From JAJECS01 sp965198185 (lineage in GTDB: Bacteria; Chloroflexota; UBA11872): a stretch of DNA of 64,000 nt. The DNA lies in NCBI GenBank assembly GCA_965198185.1, contig CBDAOU010000001.1, positions 558,001 to 622,000 of the forward strand, given 5' to 3'. Position numbers and translations under genes: made by a program. The notes beneath the pieces are model-generated. The model was not told the DNA's origin, ran no database searches, and saw only the letters and a list, made by a program, of their open reading frames with translations. This document shows positions 50,367-59,408 of the stretch, piece by piece (the stretch's first letter is position 1; each line of letters begins with the position of its first letter).

Positions 50367-51343
50367 CGCCGACCCGGCGGGGTCGCCAACCGGGCGGTCA
50401 GAATCTCGAGTAGCGCGTCTTCCTCGCTGCCGGTTGATTTGAGTGCGCGATCAGTGCGCACCACCTCGCCGTACATGCGCTCGATGAGACGCGGCGAGGT
50501 GCGCCGAGCCTGCGCGTGCAGCTCTCGCGCCCGAAAGGGCGGCACGCCCGCGCGGCGCGCCACTTCCCGGACATCGCCGCCTTGGTCCTGCACCGCCTTG
50601 GCCGTGGCCAGGCGCCGCATGGCGGTGCCGATATCGGCCAGGATCATCTGCTTGGGCGCCCGCAGTCCCAGCAGGTCGTGAAGCACGCCCAGCGCGCGTC
50701 GCGGTTGCTGCGCGGAGACGGCATTGATGTAGTCCCAGCGCCGGTGCTCGCCGATGGTGGCGGAGGCCGCATCGACGTCGTCGACGTTCAGGGTTCCGGT
50801 GAATCCCGCGTAGGCGGCGAGCTTGTCGACCTCGCGGGTCAGCAGACCGGCGTCGGGTGTGACGATTTCGACGAGTCGCTCGGCGGCCGCGTCGTCGAGG
50901 CGCACTCCCTGACGCTGCGCCAGCCGCCGCGCGAACTGCGCCGCCCGTCGCTCGTCCAGCGGACGCACCTGCCGCACCTGCGCACCGGCGTCTTCAAGCT
51001 TGGTGAACGCCTTGACGCGCGAGCCGCTGCGACGATCGCCCAGGTCCAGATAGGCCAGCGCCGCGAGATCGCACGGCGCATCGGAGCCGGCGCCGGCAAA
51101 CTCGGCCAGCCAGGGCAGGACCTGCTTGTCGCTCGCCACCAGCGCCTGCGCGTTGCTCAGCAGCACCTTGCGGCGCCCGCCGAACATATCGATCGCGCCG
51201 CAGGCCTGGGCAAGTACCACGAGCGAGGTCTCGGCGCCGTCGAGGCGCGTGAGCGACAGGTCGTCGCCCTCGGACAGACCGAGCGCGATGCGCGCCTCGT
51301 CGTTAATGCGGGGTTCGCGCGCTCCAAGGAACACGTAGAGCAT
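50363..51343 (-). CDS. holA: DNA polymerase III subunit delta
   Basis: HolA is the clamp-loader wrench that opens the beta clamp. The 326-residue protein shows the family order: an N-terminal AAA+-like domain (MLYVFLGAREPRINDEARIA; GGRRKVLLSNAQALVAS), the middle segment APDAGLLTREVDKLAAYAG-like DAGLLTREVDKLAAYAG, and a C-terminal helical collar (IGEHRRWDYINAVSAQQPRR, FRARELHAQARR). ATG 51343 is chosen with GGGAGG 8 nt upstream; GTG 51349 is possible. In many bacteria holA and rpsT are neighbours, which supports both calls. Confidence 0.92.
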   Translation of the reverse strand: MLYVFLGAREPRINDEARIALGLSEGDDLSLTRLDGAETSLVVLAQACGAIDMFGGRRKVLLSNAQALVASDKQVLPWLAEFAGAGSDAPCDLAALAYLDLGDRRSGSRVKAFTKLEDAGAQVRQVRPLDERRAAQFARRLAQRQGVRLDDAAAERLVEIVTPDAGLLTREVDKLAAYAGFTGTLNVDDVDAASATIGEHRRWDYINAVSAQQPRRALGVLHDLLGLRAPKQMILADIGTAMRRLATAKAVQDQGGDVREVARRAGVPPFRARELHAQARRTSPRLIERMYGEVVRTDRALKSTGSEEDALLEILTARLATPPGRR

Positions 51344-51517
51344 CCGCACGGCCTCCCGCTTCCCCGGTGCTCAAGCCTACGGGCCGATGATCTGCTCCGC
51401 GAACCTCGTCCGGTTGCTGTCGATGGGTCGCCTTTCCATTGGACTGTGGCATGGCGATCCCTTCCCGTGGGCGGGCCGGCGTTGCGCTCGGATCGTCCGC
51501 AGATAAGTGAATGCTGG

Positions 51518-51538
51518 ATTCCCGCTCCCCGCGGGAAT
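51518..51538. repeat. REP-like element (ATTCCCGC...GCGGGAATGAC), copy 4
   Basis: An 8-bp perfect stem with a TCCCC loop, preceded by TGG and followed by GACGGG, the same consensus as the copy at 27110. It lies in the 300-bp spacer between holA and the aminotransferase gene; the rest of that spacer holds a promoter but no gene. Confidence 0.75.
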
Positions 51539-51568
51539 GACGGGCCCGACCTGGCCCACGCTCGAACG

Positions 51569-51597
51569 TTGACACCGGCACGCGGCGCGCCCATGCT
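51569..51597 (+). promoter_or_regulatory. Predicted promoter of the aminotransferase gene
   Basis: TTGACA (51569-51574) and CATGCT (51592-51597) are separated by 17 bp. Transcription would begin about 51604, 20-40 bp before the likely start codon. Confidence 0.45.
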
Positions 51598-51643
51598 GGC
51601 ACGCCTAGAGCAATCCGCGGCGGTGATGAACGAGGGGGTATCC

Positions 51644-52969
51644 GTGGCGACGCAGGCGACGGGCGGCCGCATCGATCAGGAGTTTGTCGACGCCAACCCG
51701 GGGTCGAGAGAGCTGTACGCCCGCGCTCGCCAGGTGATCGCCGGCGGCGTGACGCACGACGTGCGCGTTCACTCCCCGTTCCCGGTGATGGTCGAGCGTG
51801 CCGAGGGCTCGCGGAAGTGGGACGTCGACGGCAACGAGTACGTCGACTACACCATGGGGCACGGCGCCCTGATTCTCGGCCACGCGCATCCCGTCCCCAC
51901 CGAGGCCGCCATTGCGCAGCTGAGCCGCGGCACGCACTACGGCGCCAGCCACGAGATCGAGACCGAATGGGCCGAGCAAGTCTGCGCCATGGTGCCGAGC
52001 GTGGAGCGTGTGCGCTTCACCGGCTCGGGCACGGAGGCCACGCTGATGGCCATGCGGTTGGCCCGGGCGCACACCGGGCGCGAGCGCGTCGTGAAGTTCC
52101 ACTACCACTTCCACGGCTGGCACGACTATGCGCACGTGGCCCAATCGGATCCCCTGGACGTGCCCATGTCCGCCGGCATTCCCCAGGCCGTGCAGGACAC
52201 GGTGACGGGCATTCCGACGGACCTGGACCGGGTGCGGGAGGAGCTGTCCAAGGGCGACGTGGCGGGGTTGATCGTCGAGCCCACGGGCGCGGGCTGGGGC
52301 GCGGTGCCCCTCGCGCCGGCGTTCGTCAAGGCCCTGCCGGATCTGTGTCGCGAGCACGGGACGGTTTTCATCCTGGACGAGGTCGTTACCGGCTTCCGGG
52401 TGTCACCGGGCGGCTTTCAGGCGCGGTATGACGTAACACCGGACCTGACGACGATGGCGAAGGTTCTAGCCGGTGGGCTGCCGGGCGGATGCGTCGGCGG
52501 TCGGGCGGACATCTTGCAGCGGCTGGAGATGCGCGGCGACCCAAGGTGGGACCGCGGCCAGCGCATGGCGCATCCAGGCACCTTCAACGGCAATCCGCTG
52601 TCGGCCGCGACAGGCGTCGCCGTGCTGCGGCACATCGCGGACGGCGCCGTGCACGCGCAGATCGATGCGACCACGGATCGGCTGCGACGGGAGATTCAGG
52701 ACGTGTTCGACCGGCACGACCTGGGGGCCATCGCCTACGGCGAGTCCTCCTACTGGCACGTGAGCATGGATGGGACGCCCTCCCGCGGCGGGATGTCCGG
52801 CGACGATGGCGCCGCCCTGCGGCGCGCGCTGCATAGCCACGGGGTCCACATCATGACCAGCGGGGGCCTGTTGTCGAGCGCGCATACCGACGAGGACATC
52901 GACCGCACGGTCGAGGCTTTCGAGGCCAGCGTGCGCGACCTGGAGGCGGACGGGCTGGTCGGAACCTAG
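51644..52969 (+). CDS. Class III aminotransferase (glutamate-1-semialdehyde aminomutase-like)
   Basis: A 441-residue PLP enzyme of aminotransferase class III. The cofactor-phosphate motif is RFTGSGTEATLMAMRLARA, HGWHDY follows, the PLP-ring Asp is in VFILDEVVTGFR, and the Schiff-base Lys is in TTMAKVLAGGLPGG. The sequence is close to HemL-like proteins but hemL function is not assured because such paralogues are common in Chloroflexota; no other heme gene is near. GTG 51644 has GAGGGGG 6 nt upstream and is preferred; ATG 51626 is an alternative. Downstream lies the first of the PhyH-tail repeats. Confidence 0.9.
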   Translation: MATQATGGRIDQEFVDANPGSRELYARARQVIAGGVTHDVRVHSPFPVMVERAEGSRKWDVDGNEYVDYTMGHGALILGHAHPVPTEAAIAQLSRGTHYGASHEIETEWAEQVCAMVPSVERVRFTGSGTEATLMAMRLARAHTGRERVVKFHYHFHGWHDYAHVAQSDPLDVPMSAGIPQAVQDTVTGIPTDLDRVREELSKGDVAGLIVEPTGAGWGAVPLAPAFVKALPDLCREHGTVFILDEVVTGFRVSPGGFQARYDVTPDLTTMAKVLAGGLPGGCVGGRADILQRLEMRGDPRWDRGQRMAHPGTFNGNPLSAATGVAVLRHIADGAVHAQIDATTDRLRREIQDVFDRHDLGAIAYGESSYWHVSMDGTPSRGGMSGDDGAALRRALHSHGVHIMTSGGLLSSAHTDEDIDRTVEAFEASVRDLEADGLVGT

Positions 52970-52979
52970 CGGCGACCGG

Positions 52980-53042
52980 CCCCGGTCACCTCAGTAGGTC
53001 ACCGCGGTGGGGTCTCCGGGAAAGCCCGCCGACGGCGCGTTG
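52980..53042 (-). repeat. Direct repeat, copy (a) of the PhyH 3' end
   Basis: Read on the minus strand this 63-bp stretch encodes APSAGFPGDPTAVTY and a TGA stop, matching the C-terminal codons of the phytanoyl-CoA dioxygenase gene 1.5 kb away (SAGPGDPTAVT). It forms the left boundary of the toxin-antitoxin segment. Confidence 0.82.
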
Positions 53043-53204
53043 GCCGCTCACACCGACGACTGACGGTGGTTCGTGCATCTCCACTAGCCGGCCACAGTTC
53101 CTCATCCGTTTCCGTATGGAATTCATCTCTCCCGGAGCCAGACAAGTCGTGATACTTTCGAGCCGTCACGCGCTGGAGTCCAAAGCGCGTCGCAGGTGCA
53201 TCAT

Positions 53205-53957
53205 ATGGCGGACGACACCATTGCCCTTGAACTTGAGGGCTCGGGCTTTCAACTGGATGACTTGGATGCGATCCAGCATTTCCGCGGCTTGCTGCGCGAG
53301 CTGGCGGCGGACGCGGCGGGCGGCGCCACGATCACCTGGGAGCTGCGCCGATTCGGAACCGGCAGCCTTGTCGCGGAGGTCAAGGGAACGGCCGAAGACC
53401 AAGACGCCGTGCATCGGGTCGTGGCCGCCTATGACTGCGTGGGGGCTTCCCTAGCCGTCGGCGATCCCGTCCCGTACTCGGAAGCCGTATGCGCGCACGC
53501 CGATCGGCTGACCAGCCTGATTGACGGGCGCGTTAAATCGCTCCGCTTTCGGACTGGTGGGCGCGTACGCGAAGTGCGCCATGCAACGACGACCGTGCTT
53601 TGGAAGCCGCTCCCACATCTCGATTCGTTTGGCGCCATTGAAGGCGTGGTTGACGCTCTGGCTCGGCGCCGCGGGACGCGGTTCGTGGTGTATCCCGACG
53701 ACGAACTGCGCGGTGTTCCCTGCTACGTCACCGCCAAACATGAGGCAAGAATGCTGGAAGTCTGGGGAAAGCGTGTTCGGGTCGAAGGTGTTTTGCGGAG
53801 AGACGGAGTGACGGAGATGCCCCTGTCCATCCGCGACGTGACTGATATCGAGATCGTCAAGCCGCCGGGTGAAGAATCCGACGATCTGTGGGGCGTCCTT
53901 CCTGTAGCCACCCGGAAACCTGAGGAAATCATGCGGGCGGAATGGGATGGCAGCTAG
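53205..53957 (+). CDS. Putative antitoxin-like protein preceding a PIN-domain gene
   Basis: A 250-residue protein with no recognised fold. It is acidic at both ends (MADDTIALELEGSGFQLDDL; EIVKPPGEESDDLWGVLP) with a central basic, beta-rich part (RVREVRHATTTVLWKPL, LEVWGKRVRVEGVL). The C-terminal ATRKPEEIMRAEWDGS resembles antitoxin tails that precede PIN toxin genes. Its stop codon overlaps the potential ATG of the PIN gene (ATGGCAGCTAG), a typical toxin-antitoxin arrangement. ATG 53205 is used; GTG 53196 would add three residues. The gene and its partner lie between copies of the PhyH 3' end. Confidence 0.62.
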   Translation: MADDTIALELEGSGFQLDDLDAIQHFRGLLRELAADAAGGATITWELRRFGTGSLVAEVKGTAEDQDAVHRVVAAYDCVGASLAVGDPVPYSEAVCAHADRLTSLIDGRVKSLRFRTGGRVREVRHATTTVLWKPLPHLDSFGAIEGVVDALARRRGTRFVVYPDDELRGVPCYVTAKHEARMLEVWGKRVRVEGVLRRDGVTEMPLSIRDVTDIEIVKPPGEESDDLWGVLPVATRKPEEIMRAEWDGS

Positions 53958-54500
53958 CCGACCGCTTACTGGGACTCGTGCTGTTTCCTGTCCTATCTCA
54001 GCGGTGACCCGTCCCGATTGGTGCTGCGAACACTCATGGAGGACGCGAAGGCGGGCGGGGTTTTGCTCGTTACGTCGGCAATCTCCATCGCAGAGGTTGC
54101 CTACCTTGCGCCGGAAGAGCGGGGCCGACCTCTCGATCAAGCAACCGAAGCCAACCCGTCCCGATTGGTGCTTGACGCATGTGGCAATCTCCATCGCAGA
54201 GGTTGCGGAAGAGCGGGGCCGGTTCAAGATTGAGAGCAGGTTCAGGCGATCCGGCTCGTGGAGACCCATGCTGGAATTGGCAGACGGGCTCGCGACTTGC
54301 TGCGTCACGCGTTGGAGCACGGCTGGGAACGAAATCCCCGCGACGCGATTCATCTAGCGTCGGCGCAACATGCCCGTGTGGCAACTGTCCAAACCTATGA
54401 CTCGAAGTGGGATCGCTATTCACCGCTTATCGGGACGACTGTGGTGCGTCCCGATCTCCTGTACGTGACCCAGGCTCGGCCGGGAACAAGCGCGAGCTAG
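53947..54500 (+). pseudogene. PIN-domain toxin, disrupted by frameshift and internal duplication
   Basis: Fragments of a VapC-like PIN RNase: YWDSCCFLSYLSGDPSRLVL (first catalytic Asp) and LLVTSAISIAEVAYLAPEER in one frame, then LVETHAGIGRRARDLL and NPRDAIHLASAQHARVATVQ (third acidic cluster) in the same frame after a TGA at 54231. The potential ATG at 53947 is one base out of frame. Within the gene, 54008-54127 is partly repeated at 54155-54221 (GGCAATCTCCATCGCAGAGG and two more blocks), and this insertion creates the stop. The gene is therefore inactive as written; loss of a toxin after decay or assembly error are both possible. Confidence 0.8.
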
Positions 54501-54510
54501 CGGAGACTCG

Positions 54511-54618
54511 CCCCGGTCACCTCAGTCGCGGTGGGGTCTCCGGGAAAGCCCGCCGACGGCGCGTTGCGGTTGCCGGGCAGGTCACCGCGGTGGGGTCTCC
54601 GGGGCCCGCCGACGGCCC
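54511..54618 (-). repeat. Direct repeats, copies (b) and (c) of the PhyH 3' end
   Basis: Two tandem copies of the PhyH tail sequence: 54579-54618 is the tail still attached to the gene, 54511-54566 a second copy carrying the TTTCCC form also found in copy (a) at 52980 but lacking 7 bp near the stop. They form the right boundary of the toxin-antitoxin segment. Confidence 0.85.
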
Positions 54619-55386
54619 TGGCCAGCCCTGGCCCATGGTCCGGTATTCGTCCGCTTTGCCGCTGAGCCAGAAGAACATCTCCGCCGCGTCCAGGCATTCC
54701 CGGAACTGCTGCCGAGGTGTTGTGACCTCGAACGTGTAGTCGGCCAGCGCGAAGTCGAAGTCCGGCTCGATGATCCAGTCGCGGACCGGCGGTGCGGTGC
54801 GCCAGTAGTTGTATTTCAGGAGATTGCGAACCCCCTGCGCCGCGGACGCGGACCGCCGGTGCCAGATCGAGTAGACGGTGAGGAAGATCGAGCCGGCGGA
54901 TGCGGCCGTCTTCACGCTGTGCCGCATGTTGCCGTAGTGCCCCATGAAGCTGGCGTGCTGGAACAGGTAGTGAGAGCCGGGCACCACCTCGGTCGGCCCC
55001 ATCTCGGGCGTGCACGCCTCGGGGTAGTAGAAGACCTGGAGGTAGTGCAGCGAGGGTCCGTAGCGTGATTGCCCGTCACGATGCCAGTGTTGCGCCGGTT
55101 GGGGCATGTGGACGCGATGGTTGCTCATGAGGACGGGCGTGGTGAACCCCGCCCCCAGCAGCGAGCGGATGGCGCCGCCGGCCGCGGGGTTGAGGATGAC
55201 GTGCTCCATGAACCAGTCCTCGGCCAGGATGCCGGTGGGCTCGAAATAGTTGTCGTTGTCGAGAAACTCCACGGCGCGGCGGTTGACCTCGTCCGGAACC
55301 ACGCCGTCGAGCAGCAGATAGCCGTTCTTGCAGAAGTCGAGGACCTCGGAGTCCGTCAACGTCGGCTGGATGTGCAAGGTGTCCAT
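54517..55386 (-). CDS. Phytanoyl-CoA dioxygenase (PhyH) family protein
   Basis: A 289-residue Fe(II)/2-oxoglutarate-dependent oxygenase. The iron ligands are visible as H-x-D in QHWHRDGQSRYG and a distal His in SIWHRRS with the co-substrate Arg after it; PTEVVPGSHYLFQH is typical. Substrate unknown. It starts in a TGATG overlap with the preceding small gene and belongs to an operon with it and the sorbosone dehydrogenase-like gene. The C-terminal 20 residues (CPATATRRRRAF onward) come from duplicated tail sequence; the ancestral end was probably GDPTAVTY, as preserved in copy (a) at 52980. Confidence 0.9.
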   Translation of the reverse strand: MDTLHIQPTLTDSEVLDFCKNGYLLLDGVVPDEVNRRAVEFLDNDNYFEPTGILAEDWFMEHVILNPAAGGAIRSLLGAGFTTPVLMSNHRVHMPQPAQHWHRDGQSRYGPSLHYLQVFYYPEACTPEMGPTEVVPGSHYLFQHASFMGHYGNMRHSVKTAASAGSIFLTVYSIWHRRSASAAQGVRNLLKYNYWRTAPPVRDWIIEPDFDFALADYTFEVTTPRQQFRECLDAAEMFFWLSGKADEYRTMGQGWPGPSAGPGDPTAVTCPATATRRRRAFPETPPRLR

Positions 55387-55759
55387 CAGGCGCTCCGAAT
55401 CTTTTCGAGCACGAACTCGGCGCCGTACGCGTAGGTGCGCGACTCGTCGAGCAAGAGGGCGAGGTTGGGAAAGTCGATGATGCGCCAGCCGTCGCGGATG
55501 GCTTCCAGACGGTCTGATAGGGCCAGTCGTCGGGATCGTCCGGGCCGTCCGACAGCTCACCGTCACAGACCATGCGCATGCCGATCACCTGGGAATTGAG
55601 GTCCGTGCCGGCGGCTTGCAGGTACAGCAGGTCCTGCCGCGCCCGGCTCGCCGCCGCCACCTCGTCCCGAATGGCGGCCAGCGTGGACTCCTGCAACGTT
55701 CCGGCGCGCAACTCGGCCATGGCCAGATCGAGCTTGGCTGCGATCGCTTCAAGCGACAT
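55386..55759 (-). pseudogene. Small uncharacterised protein coupled to PhyH, one -1 frameshift
   Basis: From ATG 55759 (GGAGGT upstream) the protein reads MSLEAIAAKLDLAMAELRAG, QDLLYLQAAGTDLNSQVIGM and LSDGPDDPDDWPYQTV; restoring one C near 55506 continues it as LEAIRDGWRIIDFPNLALLL to YAYGAEFVLEKIRSA and a TGA that overlaps the PhyH ATG. Corrected length is 124 residues. It is a helical, acidic protein of unknown function. Translational coupling to PhyH and its place after the dehydrogenase-like gene (30 bp) suggest a role in the same pathway, perhaps as a small subunit. Confidence 0.72.
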
Positions 55760-55789
55760 CGCGACCTCCACGGGTTCCCGTCGGTCGGA

Positions 55790-57512
55790 TTATCCCCCAA
55801 ACGGTACCGGTTCCGGAACCTGCGCCGCGGCGGGCACCAGCTCGGCTTCCTTGGCCAGGTCGCCGGCGAGCACGATGGTGACGGTGCCGGCCGTGGCCCA
55901 CGGCACGTCCACTTTCCAGAGCTGGAATGCGGCGCGCTGACCGCGCACCACGACGACCGAGTCCAGCTCGTGCACGCCCATGGGCAGGCCGTAGCGCCTG
56001 ATCCAGTCGGGCACGGCGCGGTAGCGCGCCAGGAGCGGCGGGTAGGGCTCCAGAATCGCGAGATGCCGCGCCACGATTTCAGGCCAGGCGAGTCCCCGAT
56101 CGCCTACCCACTCGCGGCTGAGCGGAATCTGCCGATAGGCGTCGAGCCACGCGTCGAATCCCGCGGCGCTGAGCATGTCGAACACGTTGGCCAGCCGAAC
56201 CTCGCCCGTCGCCGGATCGCGTTGCAAGAGGCTCGCCTGCGTGGCCTGATAGAGAAATCCGTTCAGCTCAAACCGGCGCGAGGCGGGATGGCCCAGGGCC
56301 TCGACACCGCCGAAATTCTTGAAACGCAGTCCAAAACGCGGCGTCGGCGTCGTCGACGATGGCAAACCCGCCCACGCCGCTGCCGGCCTGGGTGTAGAAG
56401 CGCCCGCCCGGCACGGCGAAGTCGGGCGCGTCGGCGAACACAATGCGGCTGATCGAACCGGCGTCGGTCACGTACAGCGCGCCGTCAGGACCGGGCGCGA
56501 CGTCGATCTGACACGGGACGCCGTCCCAGGATTCGACCGCGGTCAACTCGCGATGGGTGGAGTCGGTGGCCTCGAATCGCATGAGCTCGCCGGTATTCCA
56601 GGCGCACATGAACAGGCTGCCGAGATGGAAGGCGATGCCCGTGGGCGCGATGGTGTCGCTAAAGCGCCACAGCGGGGCCGTGAACCCGAAGTGGGGATCG
56701 TCGCAGATGAACCCGGGCCGCCAGCCGAGGTTGCTCCCGCGCTCGATGCGGTTGACCTCGTCGTCGCAGTGGGGACCGTTTTCCGTGGCGAACATCTCGC
56801 CGGTGTCTGGATGGAAGGTGAAGTCGAAGCTGTTGCGCAGGCCCAGCGCCCAGATGCGGTCGTCGTAGCGCAACGCCGGGTCGCCGTCGTCGTAAAACGG
56901 GTTGTCGGGCGGCGCGCTCCCATCCGCCTTGTCGATGCGCAGGATCTTGCCCAGCGGCGTGTCGAGCCGCGGCGCCAGGCCCGAGTCGTGGTTCTCGCCG
57001 AGCGTGACGTAGAGGTAGCCGTCCGGGCCAAAGTGCAGGTTGCCGCCGTTGTGGAAGGCGGCGCCGGTGGGGTTGGGCTCGTCCAGCAGAATGGTGGGCT
57101 CGACGCCGCGGCCGTCGACCTCCCGCAGCCGCACGACGCGATGCCCGGCCGTGTCGGCGCGGGTGTAGTAGACGTAGACGTAGCCGTTGACGGCGAAATC
57201 CGGGTCCACGGCGACGCCGATCAAACCGCGCTCGAACAGGTCGTCCACCTCGAACTCGGCGTACGGCTCCTCGCGCAGCTGCCCGTTCTCCACTACGCGC
57301 AGGGCCCCGGACTTTTCGGTGTAGAGGAGGCGGCCGTCGGGGGTCCAGGCCAGGGCGACGGGGAAGCTGGCCTCGGCGACCACCGGCTCGACGCGCAGGT
57401 GCGCGGGCAGCTCGACCGCCCCTGCCGGCGCCGCGCCGACCAGCGCCGCCACGGCAACCAGCGCCGTGCCAGCAAGCGTCTGGCTGGCGCGCCTGAGCCA
57501 GGCACGCGGCAT
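55790..57512 (-). pseudogene. Secreted PQQ-type glucose/sorbosone dehydrogenase-like protein, one +1 frameshift
   Basis: A 573-residue exported protein after correction. It has a signal peptide (LAGTALVAVAALVGAAPAGA), then a six-bladed soluble-glucose-dehydrogenase (GSDH) propeller: VALAWTPDGRLLYTEKSGAL, NGYVYVYYTR, HNGGNLHFGPDGYLYVTLGE, WALGLRNSFDFTFHP, DDEVNRIERGSNLGW. One T too many in the TTTT at 56333-56336 breaks the frame; the remainder is a roughly 200-residue C-terminal domain (GHPASRRFELNGFLYQATQA, VKVDVPWA-like WKVDVPWATAG) that I associate with Chloroflexota surface proteins. Possible aldose oxidation outside the membrane; PQQ dependence unproven. Confidence 0.83.
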
Positions 57513-57664
57513 CGACAGCGACTCGGTGGCGACCCAGGGCATCGGGCCGGATGCTAGCACCGGCAGGCCTCGGACGCGGGTGCCGGACAGGGCGGCCGAC
57601 ACCCCAGGGGCGGCGTTGGGCCGTGTGGCATTCTCCGAGCGCTTGCTCGCCAACGAGATTGCCC

Positions 57665-59233
57665 GTGTCTCGGCGCGTGCTGCGATCGCCGCTTGGTGTT
57701 CCCGCAGTCCTCCTGGGCGGAGTGCTGACGGTGTTTTACAGCCTAAGTGCCGTCACCAGGGTTGCCGGCGGCGACTGGGGGCAGTTTCAGACCTTTGGCT
57801 ACCTGGGCGGGATTCCGCATGCGCCGGGCTATCCGTTGCTCACCGGCAGCATTCACCTCGCGAACCACGTCGCCCTCCTGGCGAGACGCATCGCCCACCG
57901 CACGACCGGCATGGCCGATTTTGCCGATCCTGCCCACGTGGCAAATGTCGTCAATGCTTGCTACGCCGTCGCCGCGGGGGTGGCGCTCTTCGTGGTTGCG
58001 GCCGCTCTCGCTCGCTCGCGTCTGGCCGGCCTGCTGGCCACGGTCGTATTCACCACCGGATACAGCATTTGGGCACATGCCGCGCAGGCAGGAGCGATGA
58101 GCCTGCAGACGCTGATCGTCGTGGTGCTGATTGGCGCGCTCGTCGCGTACGACGAGAAGCCGTCAGTCATGCGCTTGGCCGCGGTGGGGTTCGCGACGGG
58201 ACTCTCGTTGACCAACCACGGCGTCAGCGTCTTCATGCTGCCCGCCACCGCCGTGTTCGTCGCCAGCCGGCGCTTTCCGGGCATCGCGCGTCCGCGGACG
58301 CTGGCAGCGGCCGCGGGGGCCTTCGCCGTTGGGCTGCTCCCGTGGATCTACGTGGTGCGGGGGTTGTTCGTTCCCGTTCCCACCAGATATCCGGACCACA
58401 TTGCCCGGCTCCGGGTCGACGAGCTCGTCCACATGGTCTTCGGCCGACCGTTCGAGCGTGTGAGCGACGTTCGCACGATAAATACGCCCATTGACGACGG
58501 TGGCTTTACATTTCTGAACCAGTGGTCCGTGCTGTCAGACCACGTGCTGCGCGAGTTCGGTTGGGTTTGGCTGGGTTTGGCAGTGCTCGGGTGGGTCGTG
58601 CTGGCGCGCCAGCGCGCGCGACTTGCCGCCTGGATCGCCTGGACCGGTCTGACGACGATCTGGTTCATCCTGGCCTCGATGCCGATGTTCGATGGCGTGC
58701 GGTACTTCGCGGTGGTCTACGCCCTGCTCGCCGTCTGTTTGGCGGTGGGCGTCGGCTGGCTGCTGCGATGGGTGGAGCCGGCCGTCAAACGCTTCGCACC
58801 GTCATACGTGCGTACCGCCGTACTTGCGTCCGGTTTGGTCGTCGTGTTAGCCGCCGGTCTGCGGGTCCAGCAGCAATTCACCGGCGCGGCGCGCAGCCAT
58901 ATCGTGGAGTTGCGCGAAGATGCCGAAAAGCAGGCCACCATCGGCCTCGGCATCATGCGGCGGATGGCGCCCGGCAGCGTCTACATGACGGACTGGACAT
59001 CTTCCTGGTATTCGCGCTACGCCGCCATCCGAGAGGACGACCGCGGCATTCGCATCCAAACCACGGACTACTGGACGATGGGCTTCGAAGAAGCGGCCGA
59101 CATCTTGGCGAGCGGTCGACGCCTCTATCTGCAGCGCTCGACGCCGGAATACGAGGCCGCCTACACCGTGGAGCCGCGCTGGGACGTGATCTACGAGGTG
59201 CTGCCGGCGGAGACGGCAAAGTCCGGAGCCTGA
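57665..59233 (+). CDS. DUF2723 multi-pass membrane protein, copy 1
   Basis: A 522-residue membrane protein with about ten hydrophobic helices. The N-terminal DUF2723 signature is clear: GGDWGQFQTFGYLGGIPHAP and GYPLLTGSIHLANHV, followed by VVFTTGYSIWAHAAQAGAMS. Members resemble mannosyltransferase/GT-C enzymes that glycosylate surface components using lipid-linked sugars; activity here is unproven. A C-terminal soluble part (SVYMTDWTSSWYSRY, STPEYEAAYTVEPRWDVIY) may face outside. GTG 57665 is used because the sequence conserved between both copies starts there in frame. Nearly the same protein is encoded downstream. Confidence 0.85.
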   Translation: MSRRVLRSPLGVPAVLLGGVLTVFYSLSAVTRVAGGDWGQFQTFGYLGGIPHAPGYPLLTGSIHLANHVALLARRIAHRTTGMADFADPAHVANVVNACYAVAAGVALFVVAAALARSRLAGLLATVVFTTGYSIWAHAAQAGAMSLQTLIVVVLIGALVAYDEKPSVMRLAAVGFATGLSLTNHGVSVFMLPATAVFVASRRFPGIARPRTLAAAAGAFAVGLLPWIYVVRGLFVPVPTRYPDHIARLRVDELVHMVFGRPFERVSDVRTINTPIDDGGFTFLNQWSVLSDHVLREFGWVWLGLAVLGWVVLARQRARLAAWIAWTGLTTIWFILASMPMFDGVRYFAVVYALLAVCLAVGVGWLLRWVEPAVKRFAPSYVRTAVLASGLVVVLAAGLRVQQQFTGAARSHIVELREDAEKQATIGLGIMRRMAPGSVYMTDWTSSWYSRYAAIREDDRGIRIQTTDYWTMGFEEAADILASGRRLYLQRSTPEYEAAYTVEPRWDVIYEVLPAETAKSGA

Positions 59234-59408
59234 CCCCCAAGGTCCTGACACCGCAGCGACTCATTCTCGGTGCCCCCCGTGGGCATCGGGCCGGATGCAA
59301 GCACCGGCGACCCTCTCTCGCCGGCGCCGGACAGGGTGGCTGATCTCGCCGCTGCGGCGCTGTCCCTTATGGCATTCTCCGAGCGCTTGCTCGCCAACGA
59401 GATTGCCG

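Noticed and set aside
52970..54620. Classical insertion sequence carrying the PIN module
   Set aside because: No transposase, no terminal inverted repeats and no short target-site duplication; the flanking repeats are copies of a gene's 3' end in direct orientation.
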